NCBI GenBank assembly: GCA_003290465.1
Contig: CP030759.1
Span: forward strand, 288,672-352,671
DNA length: 64,000 bases
Source: Candidatus Sumerlaea chitinivorans
GTDB taxonomy: Bacteria > Sumerlaeota > Sumerlaeia > Sumerlaeales > Sumerlaeaceae
Reading direction: 5' to 3'
Position 1 is the stretch's first letter. Every line of letters begins with the position of its first letter. The notes below the pieces were generated by a model. The model was given only the letters and a program-made list of their open reading frames with translations. It was not told the DNA's origin and searched no databases. Made by a program: the position numbers and the translations under genes. Below are positions 18,754 to 26,865 of this stretch, one piece after another.

Positions 18754-19788
18754 ATGAGGCTTTACACTACACTTGCCGTCCTTGTGGCGGCGACGTCCCT
18801 TTCGTGGGCACAGACCGCGAAAGTGTGCATCGACCCGGGTCATGGTGGTTCCGACTCGGGTGCCGTTGGGAATGGGCAACAAGAGAAAACAAACGTCCTG
18901 AACACCGGCCTGAAGTTTAAAGCTTGGTTGGACAAGGACACGCAAGATCCCAACGGCGGCGGATCGTGGAACGTGATCATGACCCGTTCTACAGATGTGT
19001 ATGTCTCGCTCCAAGGCCGTTGCGACATTGCGAACAACAATGGCGCGAACCGCTTCATGAGCATCCACAACAATGCTGCGTCCGATACCTCAGCGAATGG
19101 TACGGAGACGTTCTCGTATTCGTCCACCGGCACCGCGGCGGATCTCCGGAACAAGATTCAAGACCGGATGATTCAGGCGTGGAACCGTACGAATCGCGGC
19201 GTGAAGACAGCAAGCTTCTACGTGCTGGTTTATACGAACATGCCGGCCACCCTCAGCGAGCTTGCTTTTATCACCAACGCGGGAGACGCTGTGTACACGG
19301 GTAGCTCCTCGTGGCAGGATGTAGCTGGCAAGGCCCACATGTTCGCCCTTCAGAACCACTATGGCTTGACCGCATACACTCCGGTAACGGCCCAAAACTA
19401 CATCGTCGACAACGGTACGTCGGGGTTCAGCGCGTCAAGCAACTGGTGGACGAGCACGTCAACCGCGGGCTATTATGGGACGAACTATCATGTCCGTGGG
19501 ACTGCGGCAGTGAGCGATCCAGCGCAGTGGACTGCCAACCTCGCGGCGTCCGGCAACTACCAGATCTACGCATGGTGGACGGCCGGCACGAACCGTGCGC
19601 CAAGTGCCCCGTACATTCTGCCTAACGGCACAACGGTGAACGTGAACCAGCAGGCGAACGGCGGCCAGTGGAATCTGCTTGGCACGGTCAACCTGTCTGC
19701 AGGCAATCAGACCACGAAGCTGTCCTGCTGGACCACGAGCGGCTACTACGTGATTGCCGACGCGATCAAGTACTACGGGCCACAGTGA
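18754..19788 (+). CDS. N-acetylmuramoyl-L-alanine amidase with C-terminal golvesin-like domain
   Basis: A secreted zinc amidase that cleaves the bond between N-acetylmuramic acid and the stem peptide L-alanine. The 344-residue protein has a short signal peptide (MRLYTTLAVLVAATSLSWAQ), the Amidase_3 start VCIDPGHGGSDSGAVGNGQQE with zinc ligands His and Glu, MSIHNNA (second zinc histidine), and the catalytic glutamate region ATLSELAFITN. The domain ends near residue 205. A C-terminal golvesin/Xly-type module (NYIVDNGTSGFSASSNWW, then AADAIKYYG-like closing strand) probably binds carbohydrate. A strong ribosome-binding site (CAAGGAGGGGTAAAG) precedes the ATG, and a good terminator follows, so it is likely a well-expressed single unit. 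The module combination echoes the larger amidase at 6953-10042. Confidence 0.9.
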   Translation: MRLYTTLAVLVAATSLSWAQTAKVCIDPGHGGSDSGAVGNGQQEKTNVLNTGLKFKAWLDKDTQDPNGGGSWNVIMTRSTDVYVSLQGRCDIANNNGANRFMSIHNNAASDTSANGTETFSYSSTGTAADLRNKIQDRMIQAWNRTNRGVKTASFYVLVYTNMPATLSELAFITNAGDAVYTGSSSWQDVAGKAHMFALQNHYGLTAYTPVTAQNYIVDNGTSGFSASSNWWTSTSTAGYYGTNYHVRGTAAVSDPAQWTANLAASGNYQIYAWWTAGTNRAPSAPYILPNGTTVNVNQQANGGQWNLLGTVNLSAGNQTTKLSCWTTSGYYVIADAIKYYGPQ

Positions 19789-19812
19789 TTTCGTCTTGTA
19801 TCCTTAAAGCGG

Positions 19813-19846
19813 GGGGAGAGTCCGAACTCTCTCCCCGTTTTCTTTT
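19813..19846 (+). terminator. Intrinsic terminator after the small amidase gene
   Basis: GGGGAGAG at 19813-19820 pairs with CTCTCCCC at 19829-19836 across an 8-nt loop, and GTTTTCTTTT follows. It lies 25 bases after the amidase stop and before the TPR gene, which must then have its own promoter or depend on readthrough. Confidence 0.85.
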
Positions 19847-19887
19847 GTCCGCCACGACAGATTCGTCATGAAGGAATACGCGCGTCT

Positions 19888-22311
19888 ATGAAGTCGACAT
19901 TCCATTTGCTCGTTTTGATTGTTGGATTATGCTCGGTGGCACCGACTTTTGCATCCGGGAACGAAGTGAGCACAGAAACCCTCCTGCGCGATGCGATCCG
20001 AGCGACCGCGCAGCGCAATTTGACAAGCGCGACCGCTTGCTACCAGCAGTTGTGCCAGCGGGAGCCTGAAACGGGTTATCCACTGTTCGCCCGTTACCTT
20101 TCACGAACGCGCCAGACGACGGCAGCGGAGTCTCTTCGGGCTGAGCTAACACGCTTGCCCCTCTCGTCACTTGGGAAAGCCCGCACCGCCGTCGCGCTCG
20201 GCGAAACCACTGCTGCGATCGAAATGCTTTCACGTGCACCTGAGAGTGATGACCTCTACGCCCGGACCATTCTCTTATATGCTCTGCTAAACGAACAGGG
20301 CGAACGTGTGGAAGCGCGCAGACAAATCCTTCGTGCGATTCAAGCCCCATCGCTCACACCGTATGAAAGGCGCGATCTGTTTCGAAAGCTCTTGGCTGAT
20401 GTGGCTGCGGCAGATCTCGGCTCAGTGTTACTTTCAGTATTTGCCGATTTTGTGCAGCATGGGGAGTTTGATACGCCCCAGCTTCGTGAGATGGCCACGG
20501 ATGCGCTCAGTGCGTGCGATGGGCAACCCGGCTTTGCCGAGCTACGGACCACGCTTTCAGAAAATGCGACCACAAACCCACTGGCCGCTTGGCTCTCTGC
20601 GCTTGTCGCCCAACGCGCAGGCGACGTTGCCTTAGCACAGAGCTATCTGGAAAGGACATGGGCTGAAACCTCTGCGACGCGCACGGGGTCGCTCGTCGGG
20701 GAGGAACTTGCCAAGTTCTTAGTTGCTCAGCCTACCAAAGCGGAGACCATCTACCGACAGCTAATCACAATCGGACGGAATCCTGACCGGGTCCGACTCT
20801 TACTGGCGCAATTTCTTTTCAAACAGAAACGCTACCGGGAGGTGTGTGCGCTACTTGAGAGCATTGACCGATCGAAGCTCGACGAAACTCAACGGCGGTT
20901 GCTTTCAAACATGCGGCTGACTGCAATGGCGACGTACGCGCCCGCGGCAGAGGTAGTCCGTGCTTTTGAGGAGGAAGCGGCCGGCAGGAATTGGGAGCAA
21001 TTGCGCGAGTTGGCGGAAGCGCCGTTTCTGTTGCTTCCCGAAACCCCACAACATCTCGAATTTCGCAAGGCACTCCAGGCGCGTTTTCGCGAGACCACTG
21101 CGCCCGTCGAACTCTACGTGCTTATGCTGAGTACTGAACATCAGTTGCGCTCGCAGGAGGCAATGGTGGCTGCCCTACGTGCTTACGTGGAAGCTCGCCC
21201 CCATGAATACGCTGCCGTGGATGAATACGCGACCGCTGCAGGGATCCGAGCAATTCAATTGGTTTCCGGGCCTCATGAAACAACCCCGCCCCTCTCCCAG
21301 ATTCAGGAAGCGGTAGACGAGGCTGCTCGAGCATTGTGGAAGGTCGTACAAAACCGTCCCTACGCTTTAGAACCCTATCAACGACTGATGAGCCTCTACA
21401 AGACTTGCCAGATGCCGGACAAAGCACGCGAGGTCCCACTGGCTTTGACAAAGCATACCTCCGCAACGGTCGAGGAAATCCATTTGGCAGCCTACTTATT
21501 AGCACAGGAAGGGTTCACCACCGATTCCATCTCGCTGTACGAGGAAGCGATCCGTAAGGCCCCAGAAATTGGCCGTTACAAGATGAATCTTGCCTACGCA
21601 TACCAAGCCCTCGGCCGAAACGAGGAAGCGATGGCAATCTACCGTCGCTTGTTTGTCGAAGGGAGTTTTGGGCGCCAGCATCACATTCACCAGCTCGTCG
21701 AGGATGCGTATGCGCTGGCCGAAAAAATGGGGACGTTAGAGGATCTGTTGAAATTCTGGAACGAGTTGCGCACAAAACCTGACATTCCGCAGCGCAATGA
21801 ATTTCTTGAACACGTTGCTCGCCACCTCCTCTCGAAAAAACGCTATTCCGAAGCTCAGGCATTTGCGGAAACGTTAATTCGAGATTGTCCCGACGACCGA
21901 GACGCAGCGGAAATCTTGCTTGCGGAAATCGCGCTTGCGCAGGGTGAGATCAGCCGCGCTCGAGGAATTTTTATGGAGCGAGCCTCGCGCGCGAAAAGCG
22001 AGCAAGACAGAATCCGAGTGCGTGCGGACTATGCAGCGCTCTTAGCGAGTTATCAGCTTGTCGATCAAGCCGTCGAGGAGTGGTTATCCGTTGCCCGCGA
22101 GTATTCGGCTTCACCTGCAGCAGGCCGGTGTTATCTTTACGCTGCCCAAGCTTATTTGACCTCGGGCAAGCGCACACAGGCCCGGGAGCTTGTTGCTACC
22201 TATCTTAGCCGAAACTATGGCGATTTGGACGGCGAGCGCTTGGCTCGAGAACTCATGGAAAAGGTCAATGCGCAGGAACTCGGCGGCGCCTCTCGACCCA
22301 CGGGCAAATAG
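19888..22311 (+). CDS. Exported tetratricopeptide-repeat protein
   Basis: An 807-residue protein with a signal peptide (MKSTFHLLVLIVGLCSVAPTFA) and helical repeats through most of its length. TPR-like units are clearest in the last 350 residues, for example DSISLYEEAIRKAPEIGRYK, MNLAYAYQALGRNEEAMAIY, and SEAQAFAETLIRDCPDDRDA. TPR arrays act as protein-binding scaffolds; here the signal peptide puts it in the periplasm or on the surface, perhaps as a partner for the neighbouring secreted proteins. No catalytic domain is seen. AAGGAA lies 11 bases before the ATG. Its end is followed by about 150 bases without a clear terminator before the first small lipoprotein gene. Confidence 0.82.
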   Translation: MKSTFHLLVLIVGLCSVAPTFASGNEVSTETLLRDAIRATAQRNLTSATACYQQLCQREPETGYPLFARYLSRTRQTTAAESLRAELTRLPLSSLGKARTAVALGETTAAIEMLSRAPESDDLYARTILLYALLNEQGERVEARRQILRAIQAPSLTPYERRDLFRKLLADVAAADLGSVLLSVFADFVQHGEFDTPQLREMATDALSACDGQPGFAELRTTLSENATTNPLAAWLSALVAQRAGDVALAQSYLERTWAETSATRTGSLVGEELAKFLVAQPTKAETIYRQLITIGRNPDRVRLLLAQFLFKQKRYREVCALLESIDRSKLDETQRRLLSNMRLTAMATYAPAAEVVRAFEEEAAGRNWEQLRELAEAPFLLLPETPQHLEFRKALQARFRETTAPVELYVLMLSTEHQLRSQEAMVAALRAYVEARPHEYAAVDEYATAAGIRAIQLVSGPHETTPPLSQIQEAVDEAARALWKVVQNRPYALEPYQRLMSLYKTCQMPDKAREVPLALTKHTSATVEEIHLAAYLLAQEGFTTDSISLYEEAIRKAPEIGRYKMNLAYAYQALGRNEEAMAIYRRLFVEGSFGRQHHIHQLVEDAYALAEKMGTLEDLLKFWNELRTKPDIPQRNEFLEHVARHLLSKKRYSEAQAFAETLIRDCPDDRDAAEILLAEIALAQGEISRARGIFMERASRAKSEQDRIRVRADYAALLASYQLVDQAVEEWLSVAREYSASPAAGRCYLYAAQAYLTSGKRTQARELVATYLSRNYGDLDGERLARELMEKVNAQELGGASRPTGK

Positions 22312-22465
22312 GGCTTCGAGTGTCCCGGTTGCCAAACTGTTTATGGACAGGTGGCCTATAGAAATCAGTTGAAGTAGGGCCCCAACGCGTGGCTAAATCT
22401 CCAGCAGTGGCTGGGTACGTGGTTCCTTAAAACGTAAATTCACGCCCCTAAGGAGGTGAAGCCTA

Positions 22466-22633
22466 ATGAAAGCAATCCTCGTAGCTGTTGCAGCAATGCT
22501 TTTGCTGAGTGCCTGTTGTTACCGCCCGACCCCGCGGCCGTGTCCGCCCGCCCCAAGCTATGTGGCACCATCGTGTAGCCCATGTGCTCCGGCTAAACCG
22601 GTGAAGGCAGTGGGAGAAGCTGTTGAGAAGTAA
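22466..22633 (+). CDS. Small Cys/Pro-rich lipoprotein (55 aa)
   Basis: A 55-codon gene with an excellent ribosome-binding site (CTAAGGAGGTGAAGCCTA before ATG). The product starts MKAILVAVAAMLLLSACC, a textbook lipoprotein signal with lipobox LSAC cleaved before Cys17. The mature part is only about 39 residues, rich in proline (ten) and cysteine (six in the whole protein), and ends KPVKAVGEAVEK. I do not recognise the family. A mature protein this small resembles entericidin or Lpp-like small lipoproteins in scale only; there is no Lpp heptad pattern. The second small lipoprotein 130 bases downstream shares its start and the VK...VEK ending, so the two are probably paralogues or functionally linked. 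Confidence 0.75.
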   Translation: MKAILVAVAAMLLLSACCYRPTPRPCPPAPSYVAPSCSPCAPAKPVKAVGEAVEK

Positions 22634-22761
22634 CTGCCCCACAAAAAATTAAGGGACAGTGAATTTTTCCGTTGCATTGCAGTTTATGCAACGTAGGTTA
22701 GACAGTGATTTCATCGGGAAGTTCCCGTAGAAATGCACACAAAGGTTAGGAGGAATTTAGG

Positions 22762-22899
22762 ATGAAGGCTGTCACGCTTGCAGTGCTGGTCGTTTTGGCA
22801 ATTAGCTTCAGCGGCTGTGCCAACCTGAAGGCCCGCACGGCCCCGAAGGCGCCTGCTGCGAAGCCCGCAAAGTGCGCGGTGAAGACCGTCGAGAAGTAA
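22762..22899 (+). CDS. Small Ala/Lys-rich lipoprotein (45 aa)
   Basis: A 45-codon gene preceded by TTAGGAGGAATTTAGG, a strong ribosome-binding site. It encodes MKAVTLAVLVVLAISFSGC, a lipoprotein signal with lipobox FSGC (Cys19). The mature part is 27 residues, mostly Ala, Lys and Pro, with one further Cys (residue 38), ending CAVKTVEK. A perfect 12-bp intrinsic terminator starts 30 bases after the stop, marking a well-defined short transcript. The 128-base gap before it contains a small hairpin (GTTGCAT at 22671-22677 with ATGCAAC at 22686-22692). The shared MKA start and VK-VEK tail tie it to the lipoprotein at 22466. Function unknown. Confidence 0.75.
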   Translation: MKAVTLAVLVVLAISFSGCANLKARTAPKAPAAKPAKCAVKTVEK

Positions 22900-22928
22900 C
22901 TCTTCTCGCCATTGTTTCAAAAGTCGTG

Positions 22929-22966
22929 CCCCTTGTTCCGACCCCGGAACAAGGGGTGTTTTCTTT
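22929..22966 (+). terminator. Intrinsic terminator after the small lipoprotein genes
   Basis: A perfect 12-bp stem, CCCCTTGTTCCG at 22929-22940 with its complement at 22945-22956, has a 4-nt loop (ACCC) and is followed by TGTTTTCTTT. This is a strong rho-independent terminator closing the small-lipoprotein unit. Confidence 0.93.
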
Positions 22967-23037
22967 GAAGATGAGTCCGCCTCGACTGATGAATATGACG
23001 AAGCCCCCTGCCTCAATCCCAGTGCAGGAACATCACG

Positions 23038-23736
23038 ATGAGTGAGCAGGAATCTCGAACTCCACTGGAGCTACAACGCAGTTTTTGTCGCAAGCTTGAG
23101 CAACTCGCGGGTGAACCGGTAATCATCCGTTTCAACCGCAATCGCAGCGTGTTCCTTTCAGTCGTTCGAAGATCTGGGCGCTTGCATCTTTCTGTCCATG
23201 AGTGTTTTTTGACGGCGCCGAATAATGTCATTGAGTCACTGGCGCGCTACGTATTGCGCTCGAGTTTATCCGCACGTCGCGTACTCCAAGATTTTTTTGA
23301 ATTGTGGTGTGAGACTCATGGTCGTCCCCAGCGTCGCTCTGGTGTTTTGAGAGCACGCGGCAGAACCTACGATCTCCATGCAATTTTCGAAGAGCTCAAC
23401 CGTGAGTATTTTTGTTCTGAGTTGCAGGTAGCCATCACGTGGGGACGCAGCACGAATTTTCGCAAGAACCGCACACGCATTGTGTTCGGGAATTATGATC
23501 ATCACCAGCGCGTGATCCGGATTCATCCGGCGTTGGACTCGTCGCACGTCCCAGAGTACTTCGTCCGATTCGTCGTGTATCACGAAATGCTTCATGCCTA
23601 CCTTGAGCCCGAAAAGGATGCTGACGGACGGCGAAGAATTCACACACCGAAGTTCCGGAAACTCGAGCGCGCTTTCCCGCACTACGAGCAAGCCATGGCG
23701 TTTGAGAAGGAGTTCTGGAAAATCATCAGGAAGTAG
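23038..23736 (+). CDS. SprT-like domain zinc metallopeptidase
   Basis: A 232-residue cytoplasmic protein of the SprT-like family. The C-terminal half carries LHAIFEELNREYFCSELQVA, the strand TRIVFGNYDHHQRVIRIHPAL, and the active-site helix VVYHEMLHAYL, in which HEMLH gives the two zinc histidines and catalytic glutamate. A likely third ligand is in the downstream RIHTPKFRKLER. The N-terminal 100 residues are basic with no recognised domain. In eukaryotes the related SPRTN cleaves DNA-protein crosslinks; bacterial members are poorly characterised, so the substrate is unknown. The ATG follows AGGAA. The gene stands alone between the lipoprotein terminator and a convergent minus-strand gene. Confidence 0.82.
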   Translation: MSEQESRTPLELQRSFCRKLEQLAGEPVIIRFNRNRSVFLSVVRRSGRLHLSVHECFLTAPNNVIESLARYVLRSSLSARRVLQDFFELWCETHGRPQRRSGVLRARGRTYDLHAIFEELNREYFCSELQVAITWGRSTNFRKNRTRIVFGNYDHHQRVIRIHPALDSSHVPEYFVRFVVYHEMLHAYLEPEKDADGRRRIHTPKFRKLERAFPHYEQAMAFEKEFWKIIRK

Positions 23737-24040
23737 TGTCGGGGCGAAACAGACTTCCAGAGAGGCAAAGAGGGACCAACTCCAATCTGGCAGCAGTTGG
23801 AGTCGCGCTCAGTCATTCAAGGCTTCGGCACTCGCTTCTTTTGCGAGGTGGCCACTGCCACTCTTGTGGCTTAAAAAGAGTGATTTCGGCCCTTTTCCCA
23901 CCATAGGAGCCAGCTATGTACACGCTGGATGGTGCCATGCGACAGGCGAGACATGGTGGGTCACGTTGTTTTCAGTGTAACTTCCCCTCCGCTATTTATC
24001 TGTTACTTTTGGGTGTGTGCTCTTTCAAGCTTAGGGTCTC
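23737..24040. other. Convergent intergenic region, no gene seen
   Basis: About 300 bases separate the convergent SprT-like and polysaccharide deacetylase genes. A 7-bp inverted repeat (ACTCCAA/TTGGAGT, near 23777-23802) is present, but without a T tract. No coding frame with a ribosome-binding site, no tRNA-like cloverleaf and no strong terminator is visible. Confidence 0.45.
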
Positions 24041-24970
24041 TTAGCCAAAAGTTTCCACCCACTCCTCAACCAAAACCACCTCGCGGAGCTGAAGCACTCT
24101 TTCCAAGAAGCGACGATAGAAATCACATCTCCGGGCAATGGGCAGCGAGAAAAAACGCGACTCCCTAAGGAGTGGGATCCTGCTTGCTGAGAAATCAGTC
24201 AGGTCCACCCCGTGGGCTAAGAAAACCCACGGGACATTTGGAGCTGAGCGATAAAGAAGCGCAATTGCTGCAAAGTAGATGTAGCCCAACTGCATGCAGA
24301 CACCGGCTTGGGTTGGTAACCGCAGGAAAGGGCTCGCCGCCACAGGAATTTCCGTCAGAGGCAAGGCAATACGCTGACCTCCTGAATCTTCACTTGTGGG
24401 GTGAAAGGGGCGCAGAGAAGTGAGACAATCGCTGAATATAGGATACTGCGCCTTTTGTGGGCTTGAGGTGCCATAGCGCTTGCGAAGTCGCCCATCCAGC
24501 CACCGAAAGACTCCACCAAATGGGGTGGGCATTAGGGAGGAGTCGTAGCGGTAGCCCTGCTCCGTGAGGGCCTGGAGCAAGGTCTTAGAGATGCCGTACC
24601 CGGGTGCGCGAAACCCAATCGGCTTAACCCCAGTGGAAGCGTGGATGGCCTCGTGCGCACGGCGTACTTCTTCTCGGATAGCTGTTTCTTCCAGTGAGCG
24701 CAACCGCAAGTTATGCGAGTAACTGTGATTCGCGAGCCGATGTCCAGTAGCGGAGAGGTCGCGCAGCATTGCGGCAGGCGAGGATTGCTCTGCGTCGGCG
24801 CCAACGACGAAGAAAGTTGCCTTGATCCCAAACTCACGAAAGATTTCGACGAAGCGGGGGAGCCCATCCCGATAAACCCAGTGCCGTTCGTCCTCGGGGA
24901 CAGGAAAACCATAACATTCTCCCAGTGCCCACACATCATCCAGATCAACATGGACGAACGCGACGCTCAT
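24041..24970 (-). CDS. Polysaccharide deacetylase (NodB/CE4 family)
   Basis: A 309-residue carbohydrate esterase family 4 protein that removes N-acetyl groups from a polysaccharide or glycolipid. It begins with motif 1 (FVHVDLDDVW, catalytic and metal aspartates), has FGIKATFFVVGADAE, motif 2 (TGHRLANHSYSHN, metal histidines HSYSH) and motif 3 (FRAPGYGISKTLLQAL). The C-terminal 100 residues hold the HGVDLTDF segment. No signal peptide is seen, so it is probably cytoplasmic, as in enzymes acting on lipid-linked sugars such as ArnD. The upstream gene on the same strand ends 71 bases before its ATG. The substrate is unknown; a lipid-linked glycan would fit with the many membrane glycosyltransferases nearby. 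Confidence 0.85.
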   Translation of the reverse strand: MSVAFVHVDLDDVWALGECYGFPVPEDERHWVYRDGLPRFVEIFREFGIKATFFVVGADAEQSSPAAMLRDLSATGHRLANHSYSHNLRLRSLEETAIREEVRRAHEAIHASTGVKPIGFRAPGYGISKTLLQALTEQGYRYDSSLMPTPFGGVFRWLDGRLRKRYGTSSPQKAQYPIFSDCLTSLRPFHPTSEDSGGQRIALPLTEIPVAASPFLRLPTQAGVCMQLGYIYFAAIALLYRSAPNVPWVFLAHGVDLTDFSASRIPLLRESRFFSLPIARRCDFYRRFLERVLQLREVVLVEEWVETFG

Positions 24971-25041
24971 TGCTTATCCGTCGAGCCAAGCTCTACTAAG
25001 AAATTTCGTCTGGTGGCATCCCTTTGGAGAGGGGGAGTGAC

Positions 25042-26700
25042 TCATTTGTGTCGCTCGACTTTGACTGGCCCCGGCACGCGGAGGACTTGAGCAATCGTGC
25101 TTGTATCGCCTTCCTCATCTTGAGCGGACGTTGCGGGCACATCGCTGGAGAGGATTTGAACGGGGGACGCTACGGGCTTCTGCTGCTTCTCAAGTGCATT
25201 GGATTGGTCAGGCGGGTTCCCTCGGTCCTCCTGCTGTTTCTGGGGCGCGACGGGTGATGGGGTGGGCGACGCCTTCTTTTTCACGTCGGGGGCTTGATTC
25301 TCTTCCTTAACCGGCAAAGTTGGTGGGGAAGTCTTGCGCGTGGTGGCAGGGGTTTCCAATTCCGCTTCGGGCAGTGGAATCGGTTCTCTTGCAATTGGAG
25401 CAGACGTGGGCTGTTGTGAGGGCGCGACGCGGCGCACTTCCGTGCGGGTGCTTGTCACGGCGCTTGCTTTAAGCGTCGCCGTCGTGCGTGACTCCTGAGC
25501 AGCCTGTAGTGCAAGCGTCTTCGCAAGTTTGGCCGAGGAAAGCTGCTCTTGGGGCTTCGTCGTCACAGGCGAAGTGGGAGTGACCGAAGAACGAACCTCC
25601 GGTGTTGGGCTCGCCCCTTTCTTCACCGCAGAATCCTCGGGGGGATAGTCCTCCGGCGGGCGCTGATGTTCCTCTTGAGGCGCTACACTGAGTTCTGGGG
25701 CCTCATTTGCTTCCTCAACACGCGTCGTGTCTTCCCGTGGGGCGACCTGTTTCTTTGTCGTGTTATCAGTGTTTGGTTCGACTACCGTTGCGGACTCTCG
25801 CCGTTCATAACCTGTTCGCTTATGCAGGATCTCGAATTTTGGAGTTTTGCGCGGCTCCGCAGCGCGTTGTTCTTCATGACGGCCGTTTGCGGCCGTAGAT
25901 GCTTTCTCTTCGGGCACGGCAACCCACAGCCGGCCGTTTGTCATCGCTCCCGGAATTGACTGCAGCGTTGCTGCCTCTCCCGGCCGATAGGGCTTTGGGG
26001 TCTTTTCCGGAGACAACTTGATGACGCGCTCGACCGCATTGAAGGGGCCGGGCACCACTCGCCCGCGTTCGTCCACGAGCTCCACCCGAATGCGATGAAG
26101 CCCCGCCGACAAGCCTTTCAAATGGTAGCTCCCCTCGCGAGTAGCGATGTAGCGGCGGCCATCCACGTAATACTGCACGCGGTAGCCCTTGCGGCTGAGC
26201 TGCACCCCGCTCACCGCGAAGTTCAACGTAATGTCGGCGCAATCAATCCCGAAGTATTCGCCTTGCGGTAACACATAAGTCAGAAGAGGCTCGCCTTTTT
26301 CGACACGATTCTCATCCGTTTGATATGCGACTGAAAAGGTCACGACATCCAAGGTTTGAGGGATGATCTCGTGAAGGGGCGTGGCAGCATAAACACGGAG
26401 TGTGTGGGTGCCGGGAGCAACATCATGAAAGCGATAAGGGCGCGATGCGTCGTATTGAACGCCAAACGGCTCGTTATCCAGCATGAAGTGTAAGCTCATA
26501 CCTCCTGGACTGAGCTCGAGGCCGCTCACTTGCACGTGGACCAGCACATCTGGTCCCGGAACAATTTCTTCTTCCGTCGGGCTCACAATTTTTACGGTGG
26601 GACGAACGGAGCGCCCAATTACGGAAGCTGCGGAGGCAAACAGCAAGCTGCTCAAGACCACAGATAATAGCCAAAACCTGATCTTTCCCTCTCGACTCAC
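25042..26700 (-). CDS. Exported protein with two Ig-like domains and a long Pro/Thr/Glu-rich tail
   Basis: A 552-residue protein of unknown function. A signal peptide or N-terminal anchor (FWLLSVVLSSLLFASAASVIG) is followed by two related beta-sandwich segments (about 33-130 and 140-235) that share patterns such as LHFMLDNEPFGVQYDA and VQYYVDGRRYIATREG. The remaining 310 residues are disordered and rich in Pro, Thr, Glu, Lys and Ala, with repeats like TPEVRSSVTPTSP, typical of a cell-wall- or envelope-spanning spacer. The start is GTG, supported by GAGGA six bases upstream; no ATG lies near. It probably exposes its Ig-like part while the tail spans the envelope, or the tail is glycosylated; both are inferences. 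It shares the strand of the deacetylase and may be co-transcribed. Confidence 0.7.
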   Translation of the reverse strand: MSREGKIRFWLLSVVLSSLLFASAASVIGRSVRPTVKIVSPTEEEIVPGPDVLVHVQVSGLELSPGGMSLHFMLDNEPFGVQYDASRPYRFHDVAPGTHTLRVYAATPLHEIIPQTLDVVTFSVAYQTDENRVEKGEPLLTYVLPQGEYFGIDCADITLNFAVSGVQLSRKGYRVQYYVDGRRYIATREGSYHLKGLSAGLHRIRVELVDERGRVVPGPFNAVERVIKLSPEKTPKPYRPGEAATLQSIPGAMTNGRLWVAVPEEKASTAANGRHEEQRAAEPRKTPKFEILHKRTGYERRESATVVEPNTDNTTKKQVAPREDTTRVEEANEAPELSVAPQEEHQRPPEDYPPEDSAVKKGASPTPEVRSSVTPTSPVTTKPQEQLSSAKLAKTLALQAAQESRTTATLKASAVTSTRTEVRRVAPSQQPTSAPIAREPIPLPEAELETPATTRKTSPPTLPVKEENQAPDVKKKASPTPSPVAPQKQQEDRGNPPDQSNALEKQQKPVASPVQILSSDVPATSAQDEEGDTSTIAQVLRVPGPVKVERHK

Positions 26701-26865
26701 AGGAATCCTCGCCGCTGGTAGTCTCGTTTCACTTCACCCAACGCTATGCAGCTTGTTCTACCGGGGTCAAAAAGAAATTGCTTTGTGCAAACCGCGCCGT
26801 GAGGTTTAGGGTAGCAGCGGGCTCTCTGCCTCTGATTGGCCATTGCACACGTAACCGAGGAGAGC

